A stretch of 64,000 nucleotides of DNA, from the NCBI GenBank assembly GCA_016584495.1, contig WAID01000012.1, forward strand, positions 62,001 to 126,000, written 5' to 3'. Position numbers and translations under genes: made by a program. Shown in pieces: positions 25,434 through 37,663 of the stretch. The DNA comes from Celoporthe dispersa. Lineage: Eukaryota; Ascomycota; Sordariomycetes; Diaporthales; Cryphonectriaceae. Below the pieces are notes generated by a model. The model searched no databases and was not told the DNA's origin. It worked only from the letters and a program-made list of their open reading frames with translations. The first letter of the stretch is position 1; every line of letters starts with the position of its first letter.

Positions 25434-27203
25434 TCTTGAAGACGAATGAGTTGCTGCAAAGGTTCCTTGGCTTCTCCCAGTATACTCCAGTAGATGGTGG
25501 TAGGAACTTGGCTCGGTGAAGCAGAAGATGGTGGTGATGCTTCTGGCAAGTGAGCATGAGCATTGATTGTAGCGTCGTGGTTGTACTTTTTACACCCTGC
25601 TAGTTCAAGCTGTGCTCTCGCCATCCGCCGGACGCCGGACGCCGGACGCCGGTTCTTGGCATGGGATCTGTCTCACCCTGCCTGCTGTTCACAATCAACC
25701 GGTAACAGGCCCTGGGAGGTGGACCAGGATCAGGGGCGGTGATCGTCGGTATCGAGGTAACGAAGCAGAAGGTCATCAGCCCACGGGAGCGTCGTGATAG
25801 GATGTTGCAAACCCGTTGGGTATCTCAAGGATCAGACTAGTCAACCTGTATGTTTTCCTTCTCCCGTAGCCCAGCACGCCATTGTCACAATTGTCTTCGT
25901 CGTCCGCTTAGTTCCGCTCTGCATCCGGAAGGCAACTGGAGCTCAGGTGGCTCCTGGTTGCTACCGTTCGTCCGAGGCGCTTGCCGATCATCCGAGAACT
26001 GACATGTATATTGTGAGTGGAACCAACACTGTCACCGGAGAAACCTGCCGTGGTGTGAGTCGTGACGATGGCTTGACACGGAGCATATCCAATCGAGCAG
26101 GTAATTTACCATGGTAGGATGGAACGGCTCTGCCCCGGCTTGAATTATGCTTCACCCCGCAATCACATGCAAGCGGGTATCTCGAGAAAACGATGGCCGG
26201 ACCAGGCAGGCTAACGCGGGCTGTTCCTAGTCATTTGTGTCTAGAAACCTTCTCCATCGGGGATGGATACCTTTAGCGATTGGACTAGAGACCGTTTTGC
26301 GCGTGCAGCGCTCTGCAGCCATGCCTCTACCACAGTATACATGTAATATTCGCTGGGGCCTTCAGCTGTAATCACGTACTGCTCTTGGGATCAAACATCC
26401 ACAAGGGATTATTACGCGGAAGGACTGGGAGAACAAATCAGTCTGGATGCCTAAGGGGGGCCGAGAGAACGGTCTGCATTGCCCTTTTGATCTCTCTCTT
26501 TCTCTCTTTCCCTCCCTCCAACAGGGACGGCTACAGCAAACAAACAGAATCTCCGTACTCGTCGAGAAGATAATGTTGGCAGCAGGGATAGGCCTGTTAG
26601 CGGTGTGTTTTGTCTCTGGATTGGGTCCACCGGCAGCCCAACTCTGCATGCATGGTGCCCACGCACAATCTAGGTTTAAAGTATTGTGCAGAAAGCTTGT
26701 TTCCCTTGTAAACAAGGGCGGGATGCCGACGGCGAATTCATCCTTGCAATCACCGATGCAGAAGAGGCGGCTGACTGGTCGGCTGCTTGCCTGCAAGCCC
26801 ACGAGTGGTGATGGCCCATCAACAATGTGATGTGATCACTCTCTGCCGTGCCTTTCAAAATTGTTCCTCGAAGGCTGAGCACGAAAAAGTGGCAACGGGC
26901 TGGTGAACCCCGAGCGAGTGTTCTTGGCCAGATTCGGCCGCCAGGGGAAGAAGATCATACAACCTCAGTCCCGAACATGAGTTCTCGTGGCGCCTATATG
27001 AAGGATGCTGCATCTTCTGTCGTAATTCCTAGAACACGATATGGCCCTCTATTACTCTATGGTGCCTCAGTGCGGCCAACACCGCTTGTTCCACCTTACT
27101 TCCATCCCAGAATTTGTTTGCATGATTCCATTCACCTTGAGTTTTTCAGGCTTGTAGTTACTGCCAGGCTGTGCAGTAATTACAAATTTTTGTAATACTC
27201 AAC
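25434..27203. promoter_or_regulatory. Divergent promoter region between hydrolase and HR-PKS
   Basis: 1.77 kb separates the two divergent cluster genes and holds no supported gene. Frames such as 25794-26117 and 26447-26830 (+) have no recognisable content. The region probably contains both promoters. A short GC-rich tandem repeat lies about 200 bp upstream of the hydrolase start. Confidence 0.5.
25627..25652. repeat. Tandem 7-bp CCGG-containing repeat
   Basis: Three perfect copies of GCCGGAC followed by a partial fourth copy GCCGG. Zn2Cys6 regulators of fungal clusters bind CGG or CCG half-sites, so regularly spaced CCGG elements 194 bp upstream of the hydrolase start are a candidate operator. 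That role is a guess; the repeat itself is certain. Confidence 0.6.
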
Positions 27204-30200
27204 ATGAAGCACACCTTTGAGAACCGTGTGCAAGCTAACAGCAGTGATGTTGGCCCTCATATCACTGGCGATGTCGCTGTCTCTCCCACCCTCACCCCCA
27301 TAGCCATCATAGGTATGGCCTGCCGTCTATCGGGAGATGTCGCTTCTCTAGAAGACTTCTGGCAGATGATTTGCAGGGGGCGAAATGGGTGGTCCGAGAT
27401 CCCTGAGGATCGATTCAGCAAGGGCGCGTACTGGCACCCAAATCCTGCCAAGAAGGGTGCCTTCAACCCTCGTGGTGGCTACTTCATCAGACAGGATCCA
27501 GCCTTGTTTGATGCACCCTTCTTCAACATCACACGGGCGGAAGCAGAAGCCATGGGTATGTTCTTCTAACCATCTCCTTACTACACGATATTATCTCGCG
27601 GAACACTGACTCCATAGGACTTTTGGAAAAAGACCCACAGCAGAGATTCCTCCTCGAGTGTACCTATGAGGCCCTGGAGAATGCAGGTATTCCCAAGGAG
27701 TCGCTCCCGGGCCAGAAGGTCGGGGTTTTCGTTGGAGGCGCTGCGGCGGACTATCGCCTGGGTACACTGCGGGATCCCGACCAGACTCCCATGTTCGACG
27801 CCACGGGGAATCACCAGTCTATCCAGGCTGGACGCATCTCGCACCATTTTGATCTCAGAGGGCCGAGCTGCAGTGTCGACACTGCCTGTAGCTCAAGCCT
27901 CTACGCCCTGCACCAGGCAGTGCTGAGCATTCGGAATGGAGAATGTGACCAGGCCATTGTGGCGGCATGTCATCTTAACCTTCAGCCTGGAGATTGGATC
28001 TCCATGAGTCTATCCAGGTCAGTCGTCGGCATTGCCCATGGCGGTGGAATCACTCCCTGGGTCCGTCCGCCGAATTGCTTTGGAGATTGACTTTTTTCGT
28101 TTCCCTTAATTAGACTCTTCTCTGATCAGGGCATGACGTTTGCCTTTGACAACCGTGCCAAGTCTGGATTTGCCCGTGGCGAGGGAGTGGGCGTTTTGAT
28201 CCTCAAGCCCGTACACCGCGCTATGGAAGACAATGATAGGATTCGGTCTGTCATCGTGAACTCGGGCGTGGGTCAGGACGGCAGAACTGTCGGTAAGTCG
28301 AAATTTTGGCTACTGCCTGAAATCTTTCCATTCCTGAGTACTCAAGTAATTCATACTTAACAAAATACTAATTATCATCTAGGTATCACCTCACCGAGTG
28401 GAAAGGCACAGGAGCAGCTGATGCGTGAGGTCTATGCCCGTGCTGGCATCAGCTCTCAGGATGTTGGCTTCGTCGAAGCACATGGAACAGGCACCAAAGT
28501 TGGTGACCCGATCGAGGCCACAGCCATCCACAAGGTCTTCTCCGAAGGGAGAACAACAGAGAATCCCCTCTATCTGGGATCTGTCAAGAGCAATGTCGGC
28601 CATCTTGAGAACGCCAGCGGGGTGGTGGCCGTCATCAAAGCCGCCATGATGCTGGAAAAGGGCTTCATCCTCCCAAACACGAATTTTGCAACGCCCAACG
28701 AGAACATTCCACTCTCCGAATGGAATATGAAGGTTCCCACGTATCAGCAGCCGTGGCCCTCCAACAAGCTGTACATAAGCATCAACAACTTTGGCTTTGG
28801 TGGATCCAATGCGCACTGCGTACTCGCAAGACCACCGCTCCACGCCAGGCCGGGCCAGGCAAGGCCCGTATTCACGGCCAAAACCCAACGGCTGTTCGTT
28901 CTGTCGGCCAACGATGAGGTATCTGCCAGAGCCACGATGCAGAACATTTCCATCTTCCTAGAGCAACATCCCGAGGTCTTTCAAAAACAACTCCTCCGGA
29001 ACCTGGCCTACACACTCTGTCACAGACGGTCTCAGCTCTCCTGGCGTATTGGCCTCGTAGCATCATCGGCTTCTGAGCTCGCCGAGGCCGTCAGCTCGTC
29101 CGATGCCAGGCCGGTCCGAGCTGCCCAACAAGCTCCCAAGATCGCCTTCGTGTACACTGGGCAGGGGGGCCCAATGGCACGCCATGGGCCGTGAGCTCAT
29201 GAGTGCATATCCTGTATTCGCCAGAACAATGCATGCTGCAGATCATTGTCTGCAGAGTCTGGGTGCCGAGTTCTCCCTGGTCGAGGAATTATCTCGGGAC
29301 AAGACGACTTCGCGAGTGGGTGAGGCTCATATCAGCCAGCCTGCATGCGTGGCCATCCAGCTAGCTCTCACGGAACTGCTCAGCTCCTGGGGCGTCTCAC
29401 CGTCCGCCGTGACTGGGCACTCCAGCGGCGAAATTGGTGCAGCTTATGGTGCTGGAGCGCTGACTCTCGAGGCGGCCATGGCCGTTGCCTACCAGCGCGG
29501 CCAGGCTGTCATTAGGATGAAGAGTCGATACCCAACCCTGAGGGGCTCCATGATGGCAGTGGGTGCTGGCCCAGAGCCAATGAAGCCCCTTGTACAGGAT
29601 CTTGGGTCAGGTGTTGCGGTCGTGGCCTGTGAGAACTCGCCCAGCTCAGTGACTATCTCGGGCGACGAGGCTGCGATTGACGAGCTGGCTACAATCATCG
29701 AGTCGAAACAGCTCTTCAACAGAAAGCTTCGCGTCGATGTTGCTTATCATTCGCCACACATGGGACTGGTCTCGGGCGACTACTACGAAAGCATACACGA
29801 GACATTGTCTTCCACAAAAGTACCTCTTCCTCCTTCCTCCCCCACCAGCGCACGCCGTCAAGTGGAGTTTTTCTCGTCTCTGCGCGGGACCAAGATCCAA
29901 GATGTCTCTTCTCTTATCGACGCGACCTACTGGGTCGAGAACCTCACCAAACCAGTCCTATTCTCCACGTCGGTGAGGCAACTATGCATGGAGAGCACCC
30001 CAGATGTGATTGTCGAGATTGGACCACACGCAGCGCTCGAGGGACCAGTCAAGCAGATCCTCAAAGATTGTGTTGGACCTCAACAAACGAGCAGCAAGGC
30101 GATTTCTTACTTGTCGGCTCTGTATCGAAACCAATGCGCTGTGAACACCTCGTTGAGACTGGCGGCAAGCCTTTACATGAAGGGTCAGCCCCTGGAGATG

Positions 30201-33200
30201 GCTAACATCAATTTGGAGGATCCTGGTGTGGCACCACCCGTTCTTGTCGACGATCTGAAGCCGTATCCGTGGTGCCGCCAAAGGTATTGGTCCGAGTCAC
30301 GACTGTCGCGACAACATCGCATCAAGCCGTTCCCCAGGCACGACCTCCTAGGAAATATGGCCGACTTCTCCAACGACCTATCACCCAGCTGGAGAAATGT
30401 CCTCAGGACCGAGGACCTCCCATGGCTGCGTGACCACAAGATGCAGTCCCTGACCACGTTTCCTTTTGCTGGGTTCGCCTCCATGGCCATCGAGGCTGCG
30501 GCCCAGCGCTCTGCTCTCCGCGGCGTTGAGTTCCACAGCTTTAGCCTGCGCGAGGTCCAGGTCAAGAGGCCTTTGCTGATGGAGGAAGGCGAGGAGTACG
30601 AGGTCATGACTTGTTGCTCACCTTATGCCGAGGGAACACGCTCCTATTCCGATGAATGGGATGAGTTCCGCATCTTGTCTTGGGAAGACGGCAAGAGCTG
30701 GACTGAACACTGTCGGGGTCTAATCTCAGCCAGGAAGGCTGCCGCGGGTGCCAATTCTCTCAGCAGCCATTCCTCCCTTCATCATCGCGACGCGGTGGCT
30801 CAAAGGAAGGTCGAAACTGCAGAACAAATATGCAACGAGGCCATATCGGTCTCGACATTCTACCAGGAGCTGGATGGGAAAGGAGCCACCTATGGTCCAA
30901 CGTTTCGAAGACTCACTTCCATCAGGGCCAACGAGTCCTATTCCGTTGCAGACGTCGATGCTGCTGTGGTGACCGATACAACAGCCACGATGCCCATGGA
31001 CTATCAGACTGCCTACCATATACACCCGGCGCTCCTGGACCAGATCCTACAGCTCTCGTTTCCTATCCTGGGCGCTGGCAGACAATCCGTGGGCATGAAC
31101 ACGCTTTATATGCCATCGGCCATCCAGGAGCTACATGTACAGCGCGATCTGACCACATCAATCTTGATGCCAGGAGATAAATTGCGCGTTGCAGGTCATG
31201 GGTGTCCCGACCATAAAAACCCCAGAGCCACAGATTTCGAAATGGACGCGATTCTGTCACGTCCAGGCGCCGAGGAGCAAGACAGAAGTCATCAGCCCGC
31301 CTCCTGGATCCGGGTGGTTGGTCTCTGCATGACACCCGTGAAAAGTGAGAGCACTACTCTGGATAATCCTCGAGAATTGTGCTTCAAGATGCAGTGGGAG
31401 CCTGTCCTAGGTCAGCCCGACGGAGCCAGCACCCCTTCTACTGTCGAGAACAACAACAGTGATTCTGGGTACGCTGGCTCATCAGACGACGATGAGTCGA
31501 CGTCTCACCACAGAAAGTTGGAAGACACCCATGCAATCCAAAAGTTCTGGGCTGAGAAGACGGTAGTCTTGATATCCGGGAACACAGGCGGTGTCGTTGA
31601 CCCCATCTTGACCCATCTCGCAGAAGCTATCCAGAGGAAATCAGGCAAGGCGACAGCGATCCACTCGCTTCTTGACGACAGCCAGCTTGATAATCTAGAC
31701 CTATCAAGATCCCACATCATGATCTTTGAGCTGGATCAGCCGATACTCTCGAGACTATCCAGCCAAGGGTTTTCTCGGCTCCAAAGACTCTTAACAGACG
31801 CAGCTGGCGTGCTGTGGATTACCAAGGGGGCTTACCTGCACGCAACAAACCCCGCTGGAAACATGGCTGTAGGATTGTGCAGGACTATTCGGTCCGAAAG
31901 AGAGACGGCAGTGGCTACCCTTGATCTGGATCCCGAATCCAGTCTCTCCAGCACGGGGAAGACAACACATCTCATCTTGAAGGCGTTCACCAGAGTATTT
32001 GGCGCGAACGAGCAAGTCAACGACATGGAATACGCAGAGAAGGACGGCGCACTTTTCGTTCCTCGCATCGTGAACGACGACGCAATGAATCTGTTCGTAC
32101 ACCGTGAGGTTCATCCAGGCTCTTGTGAACCATACCCCCAGGACTTTGTCAATTCGTCAGGACGTCGTCTCAAGATGGCCGTCGGCACAGCAGGCGCACT
32201 GGACAGTCTCTATTTCTATGACGAGGACGTCGACAACAATGGCCCCCTCGGTGACCATGAGATAGAGATAAATGTTGGCGCCACTGGGATGAACTTCAAG
32301 GACGTTGTGGTCGCCATGGGCCAGTTATCTCAGCCATACATCGGCATCGAGTGCGCAGGCATCGTGTCTCGCGTCGGTACCAAGGTGGTCAGCCTGTCTG
32401 TTGGAGACAGGGTGTGTGCTATGAGCCACGGCGCCTACAGCACAGTTGCTAGATGTCCTGCGACCAGCGCCGCTCGGATTCCCACGGATATGTCCTTTGA
32501 GACAGCGGCATCAATCCCTGTGGTTTACTGCACGGCATACTATGGTCTCGTCGAGCTCGGAAGGCTGGAGGAGGGCGAAAAGATCCTTATTCATGCAGCA
32601 GCAGGAGGCGTTGGGCAGGCCGCCATCCAGCTTTCTCGGATGCTGAGGGCAGAGATTTATGCAACAGTCGGCAGTCCCGAGAAGAAGCAGTTCATCATGG
32701 ACAACTATGGCGTCCCCGAAAGCCATATCTTCTCCAGCCGCGATGCGTCCTTTGGGCCGGCCATCCGCGAGGCAACGGCTGGCAAGGGAGTCGACGTGAT
32801 CATCAACTCCTTGGCTGGCGACTTACTGCGTGAATCATGGGACTGCATTGCCCATTTTGGACGCTTCGTTGAGATTGGCAAGCGGGATATCACCTCTAAT
32901 ACCCGCCTGGAGATGGCCAGGTTCAATCATAACGCGACGTTCAGCTCTGTGGACTTGACGGTCCTCGCAAACGAGAAGCCAAAAAAGATGGCTGCTGTTT
33001 TCAGCGACGTCATGAAGCTCTTTGAGAAGAGTCTCGTCAACCCGATTACGCCCATCAGCGTCTTTGGCATCTCACAGGTGGAAACGGCCTTCCGTCTCCT
33101 GCAGAGTGGGAAGACAACGGGCAAACTCGTCGTCGTGCCGAGAACTGGGGAGCAGGTCAAGGCAACGCATCTAGCGAGCCTTAATTCTGCTCCACTGTTC

Positions 33201-34421
33201 TGTGCCAACGCGACTTACCTCATTGTTGGTGGTACTGGCGGTCTGGGAAGATCCATTGCGAAGTGGATGGTGGCCAAGGGGGCCAGAAATATCATCTTGG
33301 TCTCTCGACAAGCTCGCCTCGAGGGCGCGGTGGCGCAGCTCGCCCAACACCTGAGGCAGTGTGCAGGGGCCAACATCGTTGTCAAGGCTTGCGACGTGAC
33401 CGATGTGGACAGTGTCACCAACCTCGTCGAGACTTGCTCCTCTGAGCTTCCACGCATAGCTGGTGTCATACACGCAGGCATGGTGTTAAGGGTAAGTTGA
33501 TCAGGTCCGTGCCATATCGATTCGTGGACGTAGACTGACCTTTGGCTTTCTGTCATTATTTAGGATGTCTTGTTCGAAAAGATGACATTTGAGGATTATC
33601 AGGCTGTCATCGGCTCCAAGGTGGCGGGCACATGGAATATTCACAACGCCCTTCTCTCCTCCGTCCCACCCCTCGACTTCTTCATCGCCCTTTCTTCGGC
33701 TGCTGGCATTGTTGGAAATCGTGGCCAGGCCGCCTATGCAGCCGCAAACACCTTTCTCGACGCCTTCTGTCGCTACAGACAACAACATCTCGGCCTTCAC
33801 GCCGCGTCGATTGATCTCACCGCGGTTCAAGACGTCGGATACCTGGCCGACACTGGCGCAGATCGCCAGGATGAGGTGCTGAAGAACCTCGGAGGCGAGA
33901 GCATGAACGAGGCAGAAGTTCTGGCTCTGATTGCCGCCGCCCTCGTCGGGAATCCTATTCGGTCGGCGGACAGCAGTAGTGAGAGCATTTTCCCAGGCCA
34001 CTGTCTGACCGGTCTGAAGCTCGGTGACGACCCACAGAGGCTTCCCTACTATGCCTCGGATGCCAAATTCAACCATCTGCGCGAGGCCGTCATCTCAATG
34101 CACGGCGCGGATGGTGGGGCTGCATCATCTGGGGCGCAGGTATCCATCGCCACGTCGCTGTCCCGAGCCGACTCGCCTGAGGACGCCAGGGAAATCATCA
34201 CCATCGGGCTCGCGGGGAAGCTAAGTTCCATCTTGATGGTGCCAACCGAAGAACTGGACCCTGAGACGCCTATTACTAAGTATGGTCTCGACAGCCTAAA
34301 TGCCATCGAACTGAGGAACTGGATCACCAAAGAGCTGGGGGTGAACTTGCAGGTGTTGCAGTTGTTGACAAGCGGGTCTTTGAAAAACCTTGCAGGCATG
34401 ATCTTTACCAAGCGAGGATGA
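27204..34421 (+). CDS. Highly reducing iterative type I polyketide synthase, frame broken once
   Basis: Builds a reduced polyketide chain from acetyl and malonyl units. Five exons: 27204-27555, 27633-28017, 28114-28292, 28383-33491 and 33564-34421; introns are 77, 96, 90 and 72 bp. Removing one G from the six-base run at 29164-29169 gives 2,293 residues in frame. KS (about 30-440): DTACSSS, VEAHGTGT and SNVGHLE supply Cys-His-His. AT (about 550-860): GHSSGE. DH (about 950-1290): WLRDHKM and HPALLDQILQ. About 280 residues follow without methyltransferase motifs. ER (about 1570-1890): GMNFKDVV and HAAAGGVGQAA. KR (about 1910-2110): VGGTGGLGR with AAGIVGNRGQAAYAAAN. ACP at the end: YGLDSLNAIEL. 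The order KS-AT-DH-ER-KR-ACP without C-MeT or thioesterase predicts an unmethylated chain that needs an external releasing enzyme, which the divergent hydrolase could provide. Confidence 0.93.
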
Positions 34422-34429
34422 TAGAGACT

Positions 34430-34985
34430 TAATAGCCTTCTTCCTAGGGGCGCGTGCTTCCGATACTCTTCTAATACAGAAATAGCCTCATGCAGGCGGT
34501 CCTGAACATCACCCTCCGCCATTGCCTCCAAACAGGGCCGGAGCTGGTCCTGATCTTGTGGCTGCAGCATGAAGGATTTGAATTTATTTTCTTTTTCTAT
34601 AGAAGTCTCGCTGCTTCTGTGGTTGATCATGATGCCAGGTATCCTAGGTGGAGACTAACATCAACACACACTAATTAACCGTAAGAATTCCGTGATCTGT
34701 GGAGAATTATATACCTCTGCAGCCTGCAAGACCCTGAGGATCGCGTCCGAAATTCCGGGTCCAATTGGGCTAGATGGATACATATAATCTATCAAGCCCA
34801 ACTCATCATGGATCCATATCAGCACAGCACTCTTCTCAATGTCTGAATCGAGAGGCGCTTGTAGGAAGTTGGTGAACATGATCCTGTAATCTGCTCTTCG
34901 GCCATATCCACGAGCAGGCTTAGGTTGGACTGCATATGTGTTATCGGCACCCGCTCGGTAGCAACATCTCGAACGAATGTATCGA
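34430..34985 (-). CDS. Possible small gene or gene remnant, function unknown
   Basis: Two minus-strand frames look protein-like and could be joined across an intron near 34,645-34,670. The upstream part (about 34,680-34,985) encodes a globular-looking stretch including AVLIWIHDELGLIDYMYP and AILRVLQAAEVYNS. The downstream part (34,430-34,640) encodes an amphipathic stretch with ISVLEEYRKHAPLGRRLLS. The 5' exon and the stop were not located, and the 3' end abuts the PKS stop on the other strand. I do not recognise a family. It could be an unannotated cluster gene or decayed DNA. Confidence 0.3.
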
Positions 34986-35635
34986 CTAATAATTTTCACA
35001 AATCATTAGTGACGACGACACACAAGACCAGCACTCAAAAGGAAGGATATTCTCTGCCCAGGCCTTGAGCCAAGATTTTCGTTGGTATGCAAGCTCGACA
35101 CTGAATGCCAATCACATTGGAGACTGTGCTTTCCTGGATCTTCACTCTCTAAGTGGTTGAACTTGTCTATATGGAACAAGCCCACGACCAAGATCTCACT
35201 TCCAGGCAAAACAAAAATCAGCTTCTGCATCAGACGTGATTTGTATACTGTTCAGAGCATCTTGCTGTCAACTCTATGGCGGCCGCGGCTCTTTTGCTAT
35301 AATGACGGGGGCTGAGTCTTTCCCAAGTTGATTGCAGGCATGCTATCAACGTAACAGAAGGTGTAGACCAATGATATCAAGGGTCCACGTATGCGTATAT
35401 TTGTTAGTACATTTGCGATCTACTGATCTGCAGGTTTCACTCCTCAGTTGTGCGTGCATAAGTGGCACAGCAGCAGGACCTTGACCAACAGGGTTAGCTT
35501 ATTATTCAGGGCGGCCCCCAGCCGCCCAACACCAACACCAGCAACCCGGCTTTCCGAGCACACCACCACTCTCCACGTCAAACACACGAGTCAAAATATA
35601 TTTCAACAACGGAACCCTAAGGATCAATCGTCATC
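34986..35635. other. Intergenic region upstream of the sulfotransferase-like gene
   Basis: No supported gene. The last 200 bp have a C/A-rich leader-like composition leading to the ATG at 35636. Confidence 0.45.
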
Positions 35636-36662
35636 ATGGGCGGAGTCGCTTCGATACCAACGGACTCGTCGCGGAAAGTCCAGGTCATCTCTGCGGGCTA
35701 CTCACGGACAGGTACCGTTTCTATGTCGATGGCTCTGGACAAGCTACTTGACGGTCCTGTTCTCCACGGTGGTACACAAATTCTTGTGCGGGACGATGGT
35801 AAGGCTTCTTCTGGTTTCGTCGAATAAACAGCTCCTCCTGCCTTTCCAGTCTGTGTCCCATCCTATAAAAAAAAAAAAGAAAAGAAAAAGAAAAGAAAGG
35901 CCAACTTGAAGGCTCAAAATAACTCCGCAGCAGACTATTGTAGTACCTGGATCAAAGCCTACGAAGCTAGGAACGCTGGAGGCAAGGAGGCAAGTCTGAA
36001 GCTCGTTCAAAAAGCCACCGCTGGCTTCGTAGGCACTGCAGACCTACCACCGGCCGACTTCATGCCCGAGATGATGGAGCTGTATCCAGACGCCAAGGTA
36101 GTACTGGTCCGTAGGGATCCGGTCAAGTGGTGGAATAGTATCGCCGCCCTAACGAGCAGAACGACACCCTCATGGTTAGGCCTTGTGCTGGCGCCCATCC
36201 CTGGGTGGCGACATCTCCCATCCTTCGCGAAACACTACAGCCGATCAACTCTCCAGCTCGCAGGACTGATCGACTCGAAGGCTACTCCTGTTGATCTTAT
36301 CAGGAAGGGCTGTCCTCGTAAGTAATTATCTGCATTACATCTTCTACTCAGAAGGGGACGTTGTCTATTAATGCAACGTATCAATAGATATCCTACATGC
36401 TCATTGCGATAAAGTAAGAGCCCTCGTACCCAAGGACCAGTTATTAGAGATGGACTTAAATGAGGGCTGGGAGCCTCTATGTAAATTTCTAAGTGTGCCC
36501 GTCCCCAACGAACCGTTTCCAAGAGCGAACGACGCTGCTGCGGCGGACAGCTATGCTACACGAGTTCTTGTACAAGTTCTGGGAGTTTGGCTCGGCATTT
36601 TCAGCTTGGCAGGAACGTTGCTATTTACTGGATTCTCGGTATGGAAGAATATCTCGTTATAG
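35636..36662 (+). CDS. Sulfotransferase-like P-loop protein with C-terminal membrane segment
   Basis: Three exons (35636-35798, 35931-36317, 36388-36662; introns of 132 and 70 bp) give 274 residues. The N-terminus VISAGYSRTGTVSMSMAL is the P-loop-like PAPS-binding signature of the Sulfotransfer_4-type family common in fungi. Further on come a PPADFMPEMMELYPDAKVV segment and VRRDPVKWWNS, both typical of that family, and EMDLNEGWEPLCKFL near the end. A single hydrophobic segment, VWLGIFSLAGTLLFTGF, closes the protein and suggests membrane anchoring. Many fungal members have no shown sulfotransferase activity and the enzymatic role is uncertain. Its position 1.2 kb downstream of the HR-PKS, same strand, suggests but does not prove membership of the cluster. 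A long A-rich tract sits inside intron 1. Confidence 0.8.
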
Positions 36663-37663
36663 CATCATCAATCTAGACAATCAATTTTTTAGTAAATACA
36701 ACTATAGTATGGAGTTCCTTGACTTTGCCTCTCTGTTATGAAAATCAGTCATTTTTGCAATGGAATGCTTTCTAAAAGGATCATGGATGGCTACAGACTC
36801 ACTCATACATAATCAAGATCGAGAAGAATGTGACAAGATGAGCTCTCAGTCTAGTAAACAGTACTGCTACAGCATGAAAGCTGTAGTAGTTGGATTTTCA
36901 TTGATTTTGTTCTATCCACCAGCTTCGTATGTTGCTTGTTCGATGAAGTTTTATTGGCCCTATTTTGTAATTTTGCTTAGCGCCTGATAGCCCATTCGAA
37001 ATGAATCGTTTTCTGGCCATGAGTAGCTGGCGTTCGTTCCCGAAGATCCTGCCTCGCCTCGCCGCGCGCAAGAATTTCGCATATTTCGCTGAACGGGATG
37101 CTGTCTGGTCGATGGAGGATCAGATTATCAGGGAAAGGGGCTGCTTGCGTTCCGAGGTGGAGGCTATCATCAAGAAGTATGGAAGCAAGAGAAAGAGGAC
37201 TGGTACCTCCAGTCCTTGCGACTACAGAGAACATACACTAAATCGCCGTTGTTTACAAAATTTCTTGTTATGATATCGTCGTACTGGTGGTGCTTACCTC
37301 GCTCTGTACGAGTTCGAGTTATACAATAGTTTCTTCTTCTTCTAATAATGTGATTAATATTCGCTTATCAACCCACCCCTACTCTTAAAGCCCCCCTAAC
37401 GGCACGCTACGAAGACTCGGAAAATCTTGAGGACTCAAAGGAAGACACAACAATACAGTAAGCAGGTACGACTATTAGGTAGCATCTCCTGAGGCATCGC
37501 GGCTCTGTATACAAAGCCATTGTTGTATTCTGTGCCTGGTAGCATACTTATCTCCTCTCCTCTCAAGACCTCTTGTGGCATAAAGCTTGTCAATTGCAAG
37601 CCGCTCTCAGAGTCTTCTTTCAGGATAATTAGGTCGAGATCGGGCGGAGGCGTTCTCTGGTAT
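36663..37663. other. Intergenic region with one unsupported small frame
   Basis: A plus-strand frame at 37001-37273 (90 codons) begins with a charged, helix-like stretch (FAYFAERDAVWSMEDQII) that could be a gene remnant. I do not recognise it and see no partner exon. The rest is AT-rich 3' flanking DNA of the sulfotransferase-like and Dcp1 genes. Confidence 0.4.
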
